Below are positions 5,885-12,069 of a DNA stretch of 14,539 nucleotides, piece by piece. Source of the stretch: Oscillospiraceae bacterium (GTDB lineage Bacteria > Bacillota > Clostridia > Oscillospirales > Ruminococcaceae); NCBI GenBank assembly GCA_029062865.1, contig JAIDPG010000163.1, positions 1 through 14,539 on the forward strand, written 5' to 3'. The translations under genes and the position numbers were made by a program. Position 1 is the stretch's first letter. Each line of letters starts with the position of its first letter. The notes under the pieces were generated by a model. That model saw nothing but the letters and a program-made list of their open reading frames with translations, did no database searches and was not told where the DNA came from.

Positions 5885-7045
5885 ATGAAGAAGTTGCGTT
5901 TGGACGGCTTTGAGATGACCAGCAGGCTGACATTCAGTCTGATCTGCGTGCTCGCCGCCGTTATGCATTTGACTTTCTTAATATTGTTTATGTACTGCAA
6001 GGTCGACCTGCTGTGGAAGGTGAATGTCGGCAGCGTGGTGTTTTACGTCACTTGCTGGTTTTTGTCGCTGATAAAGCTGACGGGCAAGTTCCCGACTGTC
6101 TGGATAAGCGTGATTTTCGCGGAGATCACCCTGCACGCGGTGCTTTGCACCTTAATAGTCGGAGTGGATACGTGCTTTGTGCTCTACCCGATAATCTCGA
6201 TGCCTATCTGCGTTTGCTATCTGTTTTTGTACACCGACAGAAAGTACTTCAAGCGCTCGGTGCTGATTTTCGTTATTCTGACCGTGCTGTTCACGGGCGC
6301 GGCGGTCGCTGTCGCGGAATTTTACGGCGGCTATTTGCCGTTAAATCTTGCCGTATTAACTCGCAGGGAGAAGATGATCCTCCGCAGTACGAATATTCTC
6401 TACGCGGGAGTGACGCTCTTTGGCTTTACGCTGCTGTTTTACATCGAGATGACGAATATGATGATAAAGCTGCGCGAGTCGACCGACAAGCTGAAATATA
6501 CCGCGACGCATGACGCGCTGACGGGGCTTACGAACCGCCGAAGCTTCTGGGAGTTTTTCGAGGAGCTACGCCGTGACGGCAAGCACTACAACATCGCAAT
6601 GGGCGACCTCGACAGCTTTAAGCGCATCAACGATACATACGGGCACGGCTGCGGCGATCTGGTGCTGCGCTCCGTCGCCGATATAATTAACGAAAGCACG
6701 AACGAGAACGAGATCGCGTGCCGCTGGGGCGGCGAGGAAATGGTCGTCGTGTTTATCGGCGAGCGCGAAAGCGCCCTTGAGCGCCTTGAGAAGATACGCA
6801 CGGATATCGAGTCCTTGTCGCTGGATTACGAGGGGCTCAAAATCCGCGTGACGATGACGTTCGGCTTCGCTGACAGCGACGAGCTCGGCAAGGCGATAGA
6901 CGAGGGAACCACGGAGATCGAGATCCCCGAAAGCACAGAGGTGTCTGCAACAAAACACTCCGGCGTGGAGTCGCTTATCAACATGGTTGACAAGCGCCTG
7001 TATGTCGGCAAGGGGAGCGGCAAGAACGTAGTAGTTGATAAATAA
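5885..7045 (+). CDS. Membrane-bound GGDEF-domain protein (probable diguanylate cyclase)
   Basis: This 386-residue protein probably makes cyclic di-GMP from two GTP at the inner membrane. The first about 190 residues contain roughly six hydrophobic helices (about 15-37, 43-63, 70-92, 94-115, 124-146, 168-188) of no family I recognise, presumably a sensor. The GGDEF domain starts at THDALTGLTNRRSF (208-221), has DLDSFKRINDTYGHGCGD (241-258) and the signature RWGGEEM (280-286), and ends with VDKRLYVGKGSGKN (368-381). The signature has Met where Phe is usual. No RxxD inhibitory site precedes it (NENE occupies that place). An acidic stretch of extra residues (about 332-360) lies between the last strand and the final helix. 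RBS GGAGA lies 7 bases before the ATG. Catalysis is likely but not proven by the sequence. Confidence 0.9.
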   Translation: MKKLRLDGFEMTSRLTFSLICVLAAVMHLTFLILFMYCKVDLLWKVNVGSVVFYVTCWFLSLIKLTGKFPTVWISVIFAEITLHAVLCTLIVGVDTCFVLYPIISMPICVCYLFLYTDRKYFKRSVLIFVILTVLFTGAAVAVAEFYGGYLPLNLAVLTRREKMILRSTNILYAGVTLFGFTLLFYIEMTNMMIKLRESTDKLKYTATHDALTGLTNRRSFWEFFEELRRDGKHYNIAMGDLDSFKRINDTYGHGCGDLVLRSVADIINESTNENEIACRWGGEEMVVVFIGERESALERLEKIRTDIESLSLDYEGLKIRVTMTFGFADSDELGKAIDEGTTEIEIPESTEVSATKHSGVESLINMVDKRLYVGKGSGKNVVVDK

Positions 7046-7048
7046 AAA

Positions 7049-7079
7049 TACCCCCCTCCTGAGGAGGGGGTAAATTTTT
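7049..7079 (+). terminator. Terminator shared by the convergent GGDEF and glycyl-radical-domain genes
   Basis: Stem cccccTCC (7052-7059) with GGAggggg (7063-7070), a loop of tga, and five T at 7075-7079. A-rich sequence at 7041-7048 makes it usable in the opposite direction too; the - strand gene stops 21 bases away. Confidence 0.88.
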
Positions 7080-7099
7080 GCTTGAAAATTGTCAATTGT

Positions 7100-7369
7100 T
7101 CACTGAATTCCGTGCTTAACGCGAGCCTTCTCCTCGGCGCGCTTTGCGTTGTTGAAGCGGTCGAGCGTGCCTACCAGATAGCCCGTGATGCGTCTGATGC
7201 GCTGAAACGGCATATCCGCGAAGCGATACGTCGCGTTGACATAATCGCCGTCGACCTCAAGGTCAATGCCGCGCAGGTGCTTTTCGGGATATTTCGCGCG
7301 TGCGCACTCAATATAATAGTTGATCTCGTCCTGCGGGAGCTTCCCGCCGCTTACGTTGATGTCAATCAT
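7100..7369 (-). CDS. Stand-alone NrdD-like glycyl-radical-domain protein
   Basis: This 89-residue protein aligns, from memory of the family, with only the extreme C-terminus of anaerobic class III ribonucleotide reductase. Its R60-I-T-G63-Y-L followed by F72-N-x-x-K-x-x-E and R83-V-K-H matches the NrdD pattern RRVCGYLG...FNxGKxxE...RVKH, where the Gly of GYL carries the radical. The four zinc-binding cysteines that precede this loop in full NrdD are absent, and only one Cys (C22) remains. The catalytic barrel is also absent. The start is supported by AAGGGG 7 bases upstream of the ATG. The promoter carries two NrdR-box matches, independently tying the gene to nucleotide reduction. Likely role, by analogy with GrcA/YfiD and pyruvate formate-lyase: a spare radical domain, or a regulator of NrdD. 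Proteins like this are probably annotated simply as anaerobic ribonucleotide reductase. Confidence 0.75.
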   Translation of the reverse strand: MIDINVSGGKLPQDEINYYIECARAKYPEKHLRGIDLEVDGDYVNATYRFADMPFQRIRRITGYLVGTLDRFNNAKRAEEKARVKHGIQ

Positions 7370-7428
7370 TTGAATTCCCCTTTTTTTATTTTTCGCGCGT
7401 TAGCGTCTCGCTATCGGCGTGTATTTAT

Positions 7429-7457
7429 ATTTTATCACAATATATTGTATAAGTCAA
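7429..7457 (-). promoter_or_regulatory. Promoter of the NrdD-like small gene
   Basis: On the - strand TTGACT (7457-7452), a 17-base spacer and TAAAAT (7434-7429), preceded by TGA as an extended -10. The leader of about 55 bases has a small tagcg/cgcta hairpin (7401-7413). The -10 region shares the 11-mer TGTGATAAAAT with the promoter at 5738-5766. Confidence 0.85.
7435..7450. promoter_or_regulatory. NrdR box 1, between -35 and -10
   Basis: The 12-base core ACAATATATTGT (7437-7448) is a perfect palindrome and fits the NrdR consensus core ACWATATATWGT at every position; the full 16-base site fits at 14 of 16. NrdR represses ribonucleotide reductase genes when dATP is plentiful. The site fills the promoter spacer, so binding would block RNA polymerase. 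Confidence 0.8.
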
Positions 7458-7467
7458 TTGTGAATTT

Positions 7468-7483
7468 GCACAATATTTTGAGC
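7468..7483. promoter_or_regulatory. NrdR box 2, upstream of -35
   Basis: This site fits the 16-base NrdR consensus at 12 of 16 positions (core ACAATATTTTGA, 7470-7481). It lies 33 bp start-to-start from box 1, close to the three helical turns usual for tandem NrdR boxes, and just upstream of the -35 element. A weaker third match (10 of 16) lies at 7498-7513. Confidence 0.65.
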
Positions 7484-7621
7484 AAAACTTTGTAAGCGCG
7501 CAATATTATGCGGAAAAATTTTTTTGAGGGAAGTTGCTATCAGAGGTTAGAGCGCGAGCTCAGGCAAGTGAATATTTCCCCGCCGGAAGCGAGGGAGACA
7601 CAAAAATCAAAATTATTTTAA

Positions 7622-7660
7622 AAAACCTGTAAGATTAGCTCAAAAAAGTTGTGTATATAA
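7622..7660 (+). promoter_or_regulatory. Possible ECF-type promoter before the sigma-factor gene
   Basis: AACCTGTAAGA near 7624-7634 and GTGTATAT near 7651-7658 have the spacing and feel of ECF-sigma promoters in clostridia, which are often autoregulated. No good sigma-A promoter is seen here. The 140 bases to the left (about 7484-7621) hold nothing I can identify beyond the weak third NrdR-like site. Confidence 0.35.
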
Positions 7661-7665
7661 GTGAA

Positions 7666-7679
7666 GGGGACTAGTCCCC
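7666..7679. repeat. Perfect 14-bp palindrome in the ECF sigma leader
   Basis: GGGGACTAGTCCCC is fully self-complementary. It lies just past the suspected -10 and about 50 bases before the sigma-factor start, so it is either an operator at the transcription start or a short 5' hairpin. Confidence 0.6.
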
Positions 7680-7726
7680 GATACAACGCGTTGAACTTTT
7701 ACTAAAAAAGAACCGAGGTGAGGCGT

Positions 7727-8281
7727 TTGGACGACAGGGAAATAGTGTGGCTGTTTCTGGCACGGGACGAGGCAGCGATAAAAGCGGCGGGCGAGAAATA
7801 CCGAAGCTACCTGATGAAAATCGCCGAGAACATCACGGGCTCGCGCGAGGATGCGGAGGAGTGCCTCAACGACGCGCTGCTGAAAGCCTGGGAGACGATC
7901 CCGCCGATGCAGCCCGAGATGCTTTCCACCTACCTCGGCAAGCTGACGCGCAACCTCGCGATAAATCGGCGCAGGCAGCTCGACAGAGCCAAGCGGGGAA
8001 GCGCCGACGTGGCTTTCGAGGAGCTTTCGGGTATGATAAGCGCAAAGGAGACCGCCGACGCGGAGCTCGACCGCAAGGCTCTCGCGGAAGCGATAAACTC
8101 GTTTCTTGCGAAATTATCCGAAAGAAAGCGCTCGCTTTTCGTTCGGAGATATTGGTACTGTGAGAGCGTCAAGGACGCCGCCGCGGCTGAGGGAATGACC
8201 GAAAGCGCCGCGTCCGTGACGCTCCACCGCCTCCGCGATAAGCTCCGCGATCATTTAAGAAAGAGAGGATTTGACATATGA
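7727..8281 (+). CDS. ECF-type RNA polymerase sigma factor
   Basis: This protein of about 184 residues directs RNA polymerase to a specific promoter set. Region 2 covers roughly residues 20-60 (YLMKIAENITGSREDAEECL then NDALLKAWETIPP). Region 4 is near the C-terminus (SERKRSLFVRRYWY ... MTESAASVTLHRLRDKLRDHL), with the helix-turn-helix. There is no region 3, as usual for ECF factors. Start choice: a GTG at 7718 is in frame, but GAGGTGAGG (7715-7723) is the obvious ribosome site. This makes the TTG at 7727 more likely and gives the N-terminus MDDREIVWLFLARDE, familiar from related clostridial ECF factors. The stop codon overlaps the next gene's ATG (ATGA), pointing to coupled translation with its probable membrane regulator. 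Confidence 0.9.
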   Translation: MDDREIVWLFLARDEAAIKAAGEKYRSYLMKIAENITGSREDAEECLNDALLKAWETIPPMQPEMLSTYLGKLTRNLAINRRRQLDRAKRGSADVAFEELSGMISAKETADAELDRKALAEAINSFLAKLSERKRSLFVRRYWYCESVKDAAAAEGMTESAASVTLHRLRDKLRDHLRKRGFDI

Positions 8282-10407
8282 GAACAGACGACATTTTTGA
8301 AGCGATGACCGACATCGACGACCGATTTATCGAAGCGGCGCGTCCGATAGAGCAATATGACGGCTTCCAGCCTGTCGTGATAAGACCCGCACCGAGAAGA
8401 GCGCTCTGGAAAACGGCTATCCCCGCGGCGGCGTTTGTCGCGGTGGTCGCGGCGGCGGGAGTTTTCGGGGTGAAATATCTCCGCGGGCGAATTGAGATCG
8501 CACCCCCTGCGGCAAGCATCTCAAACAGCATTGCGTCCGATTATCCCGAAGAGGCGAAATTCATCGTGGACAGCGACGTAAAATCCCTCATATGGGGTTA
8601 TCCGTCCGGCAGCCCTTCGTGGTTCGACGACCACGTTGATTACGCGAACAGCTATGAGGAGCTTGCGAAGCGAAGTGACATTATTGTTTCTGGAACGTTT
8701 ATTGACGACATTCACCAGCTGCAGGACTCAAACAAAATAGTTGTTGCGGACGATGAGTGCGCTATGTACAATAAGCTCGAAATCGACAGTGTGATAAAGG
8801 GCGATTTGAGCAGAGGCGAGGTTATTATCATTCATCAGGATTCGTCGATAAACGCTTCAAACGGCGAGGGAAAACTGATTTTCGTTCTTGACCAGCTTTC
8901 GCCGATGTTCAAAGGCGATAAGTGGGTCTATTTCCTGAAGCTTGAGGACGACGGCACGTTCACACCCGTGAACGGTCCGCAGGGGCGCTATCCCTTGCCG
9001 AACTCGACGAACCGCCTTGTCACCTCGGACGGAATAAACCCGAATGTTGACGAGTACTTCACCTACGAAAACGACGCGCCCGCCCGCGACGAAATCTACG
9101 AGGAGTTGCTGAAAAAGCTCTCCGATGTAGAAATAAAAGTGCCCGGGCTCGAGAGAATCGAAATTCCCGAAACCTCATTTACGACGTTTGAAATGCCGGA
9201 GTTCCCATTTGCGAAATTCAACGTGTCAAAGCTTGGCGTTTCCGCAAACATCGAGGAAATTCTGGAAATTACAGATATTTTCAAGATGAAGGACGGTGAA
9301 ACGCTTGAAAACCTGTACCTCGCCGACCTGAACGGCGACGGCAAGCGCGAGCTCTGCGTGACGATAAGCGGCGAAAAGAAGCGCGTGGAGGTTCGCGACT
9401 ACGGAAACGACGCTCGTTACGCGGTTTCGGGTGAGGACGACTATTTCCTTGCTGACGAGGACGGCGTGCTTATGCTGTACTATACGAAGCGGGAGAGACC
9501 CGATACGGCTGCCGCGGATCATCAAGAGCTCACGCTTGATCTGCTGATTCCCGTCGGTGCGAGCCTGCCGCTGTGGGAAGTACCGCTCTTGGGCAATGCT
9601 ACGTTTACGCTCCCCGATTTTGAGGGCATTGAATTTGAAACAGACGTTAATAGTAAGCGTAAGCGGTTCATTATGTATTGGGGCGAACACCGTTTCGCGT
9701 GGTCAGGTCCAGTAAACGAAGTGTATGTGTGCGACCTCGACGGCGACGGACAGCGCGAGATAATTACGAACAGCCTGTTCGTTGACGACGGCTGCATCCA
9801 TGTTTACGGCTTTATGAACAGCGGCGAATTAGGCGAGGTAAAATATATTGAGAACGGCGGCTGTCGGGTCGTGGAAACCGACGGCACGCTGAAATATAAA
9901 GCGGCGAACAGCGGCATGAAGGATATTAACTACTCGAAGTCCGATTTGAAGAGGGTGTTCACAGACCGTCGGAGTATGTGGGGAGGAACCCCATTCGGGC
10001 TCGGCGACCCCGGCGACTATGGCTACTACGAATTCGTGCCGGATGACGAACATAGCGTCACGTCCCTCAACGACCTTTCCCCCAGCGATGACAATTACAG
10101 TATTAGTATTGAAAACGGCACGCTGTCGGTTTCGAGAGGCAGCGAGACGCTGCTAAAGACAGGCAAGCTTGAGGAGCTTTACGGCGTAACCGACGCGGAA
10201 AAGAATTGCCTCCTGTTCGTGTACCGCAGCGAGAGCGGCGGCATCGACGCGTTTATCCTCACGGAAAACAACAGCTCGAAGCTCGTCCACATTGACGACA
10301 TTGTTGATAATAACGTCGTGCTCACCGATCACCGCGATGTGTCCATCGATTTCAAGGACGGCAGAGGGGTTTCGCTGATCGGAATACTTTCACGGATTTA
10401 CAAATAA
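8278..10407 (+). CDS. Large single-pass membrane protein, probable ECF anti-sigma/sensor with DxDGDG loops
   Basis: This 709-residue protein overlaps the sigma gene by four bases and probably controls it. The short cytoplasmic N-terminus (DDIFEAMTDIDDRFIEAARP, residues 4-23) resembles the N-terminal motif of membrane proteins paired with ECF factors in Ruminococcus-like genomes. A basic stretch and one membrane helix follow (about 45-66). The rest should lie outside the cell. It has two repeats of the form hydrophobic-x-D-L-x-G-D-G-x-R-E (D350-E358 and D486-E494), like calcium loops of FG-GAP or EF-hand/dockerin type. Both sit in similar strand contexts (ENLYLADLNGDGKRELCVTI and NEVYVCDLDGDGQREI). 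Residues 280-315 are rich in Pro and acidic/aromatic residues. No enzyme domain is recognised. AGAGAGGA precedes the ATG by about 8 bases. The regulatory role is inferred from context. Confidence 0.8.
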   Translation: MRTDDIFEAMTDIDDRFIEAARPIEQYDGFQPVVIRPAPRRALWKTAIPAAAFVAVVAAAGVFGVKYLRGRIEIAPPAASISNSIASDYPEEAKFIVDSDVKSLIWGYPSGSPSWFDDHVDYANSYEELAKRSDIIVSGTFIDDIHQLQDSNKIVVADDECAMYNKLEIDSVIKGDLSRGEVIIIHQDSSINASNGEGKLIFVLDQLSPMFKGDKWVYFLKLEDDGTFTPVNGPQGRYPLPNSTNRLVTSDGINPNVDEYFTYENDAPARDEIYEELLKKLSDVEIKVPGLERIEIPETSFTTFEMPEFPFAKFNVSKLGVSANIEEILEITDIFKMKDGETLENLYLADLNGDGKRELCVTISGEKKRVEVRDYGNDARYAVSGEDDYFLADEDGVLMLYYTKRERPDTAAADHQELTLDLLIPVGASLPLWEVPLLGNATFTLPDFEGIEFETDVNSKRKRFIMYWGEHRFAWSGPVNEVYVCDLDGDGQREIITNSLFVDDGCIHVYGFMNSGELGEVKYIENGGCRVVETDGTLKYKAANSGMKDINYSKSDLKRVFTDRRSMWGGTPFGLGDPGDYGYYEFVPDDEHSVTSLNDLSPSDDNYSISIENGTLSVSRGSETLLKTGKLEELYGVTDAEKNCLLFVYRSESGGIDAFILTENNSSKLVHIDDIVDNNVVLTDHRDVSIDFKDGRGVSLIGILSRIYK

Positions 10408-10425
10408 CAGCTCACCCATAATTTA

Positions 10426-10455
10426 CCCCCCGCTTTTTAAGTGGGGGGATTTTTT
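10426..10455 (+). terminator. Terminator of the ECF sigma/membrane-protein operon
   Basis: A 10-bp stem (ccccccgctt, 10426-10435, with aagtgggggg, 10439-10448; one G-T pair) is followed by six T (10450-10455). The T-run overlaps the stop codon of the convergent sigF gene at 10454-10456. Confidence 0.92.
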
Positions 10456-11128
10456 ATACTAATTGAAGCCGCAGGTTTTCCAGAATTTTCCTTTCCCGCC
10501 GCGACACCTGCACCTGCGAAAGCCCCATAAGCTCCCCCGTCTCGGCTTGCGTTTTGCTGCGGAAATAACGCAGAATTATCAGCGTGCGGTCGTCCTTCGG
10601 GAGCTTTTCAAGGCACTGCCGCAGCGCGAGCTTGTCTATAAGCGAGCTTTCCGCGCTTTCCACGGGGATTTCTATTACTACGCCGTTGTCGCTTTCATTT
10701 ACGTTGTCGTTGTCATACGCCGTAAGCGAGAGCGGCGGCGCGGACGCCTGAATTGCCTCGGCGGCTTCTTCCGGGGAGATCTTCAGATACTCCGCGATCT
10801 CGGAGATCGTCGGCTCTCTGCCGCCTTTCGAGAGCTCCTCGCGAGCTTTCTGAACGCGCAGCGACAGCTCCTTAAGCGAGCGGCTGAGCTTCACCGCGCC
10901 GCCGTCCCGAAACAGCCGCTTTATCTCGCCGAGAATGACGGGCACGGCGTAGGTCGAGAAGCACAAGCCGCGGCTTTCGTCGAAGTTATCGCACGCCTTC
11001 ACAAGCCCCAGGCTCCCCGCGGAGAACAGCTCCTCATACTCGATGCCGCGCCCTTTAAATCTGTTCGCGAGGGAGTGCACAAGCGGGATATTCGCCGCAA
11101 TGAATTCGTCGCGTTTTTCCGGATTCAA
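10454..11128 (-). CDS. sigF: Forespore sigma factor SigF
   Basis: This 224-residue sigma-70 family protein is the first compartment-specific factor of sporulation, held inactive by SpoIIAB until SpoIIAA releases it. Region 2 lies at about 13-75 (NIPLVHSLANRFKGRGIEYE ... FSTYAVPVILGEIKRLFRD). A region-3 segment with GREPTISEIAEYLKISPEE follows. Region 4 ends the protein (KTQAETGELMGLSQVQVSRR, then ERKIL), very like Bacillus SigF. The start codon is TTG, overlapping the spoIIAB stop as TTGA. GGAGGG within the last spoIIAB codons is 6 bases upstream, so translation should be coupled and initiation modest. Third position in a spoIIA operon separates it from the close relatives SigG and SigB. Its 3' end meets the convergent terminator. 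Confidence 0.92.
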   Translation of the reverse strand: MNPEKRDEFIAANIPLVHSLANRFKGRGIEYEELFSAGSLGLVKACDNFDESRGLCFSTYAVPVILGEIKRLFRDGGAVKLSRSLKELSLRVQKAREELSKGGREPTISEIAEYLKISPEEAAEAIQASAPPLSLTAYDNDNVNESDNGVVIEIPVESAESSLIDKLALRQCLEKLPKDDRTLIILRYFRSKTQAETGELMGLSQVQVSRRERKILENLRLQLV

Positions 11129-11568
11129 TTTTTCCCTCCGATTTTCTTTTCAAGAGTTACAACGGTGCCCTTGCCCTCGGCGGAGCGCACGCGAAGCTTG
11201 TCCGTGAAGCTCTCCATGACCGTAAACCCAAGCCCGCTGCGCTCCTCGTCGGCGGGCGCGGTCGTAAACGTCGGCTGCATTGCCGCCGCGACGTCCGGGA
11301 TACCGCAGCCCTTGTCCTTGATTTGGATATGTAAAACGCCGCCATCGAATATTTTCATATGCATTTCGACAACGCCGTCTTTATTATCGCGGTATCCGTG
11401 GACGATAGCGTTAGTCACCGCCTCGGAGACGGCGGTCTTTATCGCCGCCATTTCCTCGACTGTCGGGTCGCACTGCATGGCGAAAGCCGCCGCCGCGGAA
11501 CGCGACAGGCTTTCATTCCGCGAAAGCGCGGGGAATTTTAGTTTGCACTCATTTATCAGCTTCTTCAT
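11125..11568 (-). CDS. spoIIAB: Anti-sigma F factor / serine kinase SpoIIAB
   Basis: This 147-residue GHKL-fold protein binds SigF and also phosphorylates SpoIIAA on serine. Visible motifs: N-box E49-A-V-T-N-A-I-V-H-G (Mg-ATP), G1 box D85-K-G-C-G-I-P-D, and G2 box E109-R-S-G-L-G-F-T-V-M. The N-terminus (FPALSRNESLSRSAAAAF) and DPTVEEMAAIKTAVSEAVTN closely follow Bacillus SpoIIAB, whose length (146 residues) is nearly the same. R23 lies where the Bacillus partner-contact arginine R20 would fall. RBS AAGGAGT is just before the ATG. It overlaps sigF by four bases, so regulator and target are made together. Confidence 0.95.
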   Translation of the reverse strand: MKKLINECKLKFPALSRNESLSRSAAAAFAMQCDPTVEEMAAIKTAVSEAVTNAIVHGYRDNKDGVVEMHMKIFDGGVLHIQIKDKGCGIPDVAAAMQPTFTTAPADEERSGLGFTVMESFTDKLRVRSAEGKGTVVTLEKKIGGKN

Positions 11569-11608
11569 AAGAACTCCTTTAATTCTGTTTTGCTTGATTT
11601 TGTTCGGC

Positions 11609-11633
11609 TTTTCCCCGCCTTCGGCAGGGAAAA
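11609..11633. repeat. Intercistronic hairpin between spoIIAA and spoIIAB
   Basis: An 11-bp inverted repeat (ttttccccgcc, 11609-11619, and ggcagggaaaa, 11623-11633) has one mismatch and a 3-base loop, and lies in the 75-base gap between the two genes. On the - transcript no T-run follows, so full termination is unlikely. Processing, 3'-end protection of spoIIAA mRNA or partial pausing would fit. Confidence 0.6.
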
Positions 11634-11643
11634 CTCTTTAAGT

Positions 11644-11961
11644 TTATACGCCGCTTTTCGATTTCGCCGCAATCAGGTTTCCAAGCCCCGAGAGCTTGAT
11701 GACCGCGGCGATCTCGGAGCTCGCGTTTTTTATCAGCAGCTCGCCGCCGACCGCCTTAAGCGAGCGCGTTCGCCCGAGAATAAGCCCGATGCCCGAGCTG
11801 TCCATAAACCCGACGTTCTCAAGGTCGAGTATCAGCAGCTCCGGGCGCGAGTGCGAGATCACGTCGTCGAGCTCCGCGCGCATTTCCCGCGCGGCGTGGT
11901 GATCCAAGTCGCCGTAAAGTGCCGCTGTTATTCGCTTGCCGTCGTTGTAGATTTTTACCAT
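11644..11961 (-). CDS. spoIIAA: Anti-anti-sigma factor SpoIIAA
   Basis: This STAS-domain protein of 105 residues, when unphosphorylated, pulls SpoIIAB off SigF. It closely follows Bacillus SpoIIAA: GDLDHHAAREMRAELDD (17-33) and FMDSSGIGLILGRTR (52-66). S56 matches the phosphorylated Ser58 of Bacillus. Start choice: the ATG at 11961-11959 lies just after GAGGTGAG (11973-11966) and gives the N-terminus MVKIYNDGKR. An ATG seven codons upstream at 11982 falls within a TATAAT-like element and precedes the ribosome site, so it is rejected. It is the first gene of the spoIIA set here. I find no clear sigma-H promoter upstream, only a terminator. Confidence 0.93.
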   Translation of the reverse strand: MVKIYNDGKRITAALYGDLDHHAAREMRAELDDVISHSRPELLILDLENVGFMDSSGIGLILGRTRSLKAVGGELLIKNASSEIAAVIKLSGLGNLIAAKSKSGV

Positions 11962-11987
11962 AAAACTCACCTCTTGCACCATTATAC

Positions 11988-12069
11988 AAAAAAATCCCCG
12001 CGAAGTTTGTCGTTATGCCAACGCGAGGGATGTTTTGTTTTGTTTTCTTTTGGCGAAGCGCGGGGATTT
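11988..12069 (-). terminator. Long-loop terminator between the uncharacterised gene and spoIIAA
   Basis: A perfect 11-bp stem (11992-12002 with 12059-12069; aaatccccgcg/cgcggggattt) closes a 56-base loop that itself contains a cgtt/aacg hairpin (12011-12023). On the - strand a run of seven T ends it (11994-11988). The 5' arm begins within the last codons of the upstream gene. The large loop makes its strength uncertain. Confidence 0.6.

Noticed and set aside
10463..11641. Long open frame (392 codons) on the + strand opposite sigF and spoIIAB
   Set aside because: It lies antisense to two well-identified genes; the composition is Arg/Ala-rich and without family features.
11962..11982. Upstream ATG for SpoIIAA
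   Set aside because: It precedes the GAGGTGAG ribosome site, and the Bacillus protein aligns well from the downstream Met.
12006..12014. Possible Spo0A box (TTTGTCGTT) upstream of spoIIAA
   Set aside because: It fits only 5 of 7 positions of TGNCGAA and lies within the loop of the terminator; too weak to call.
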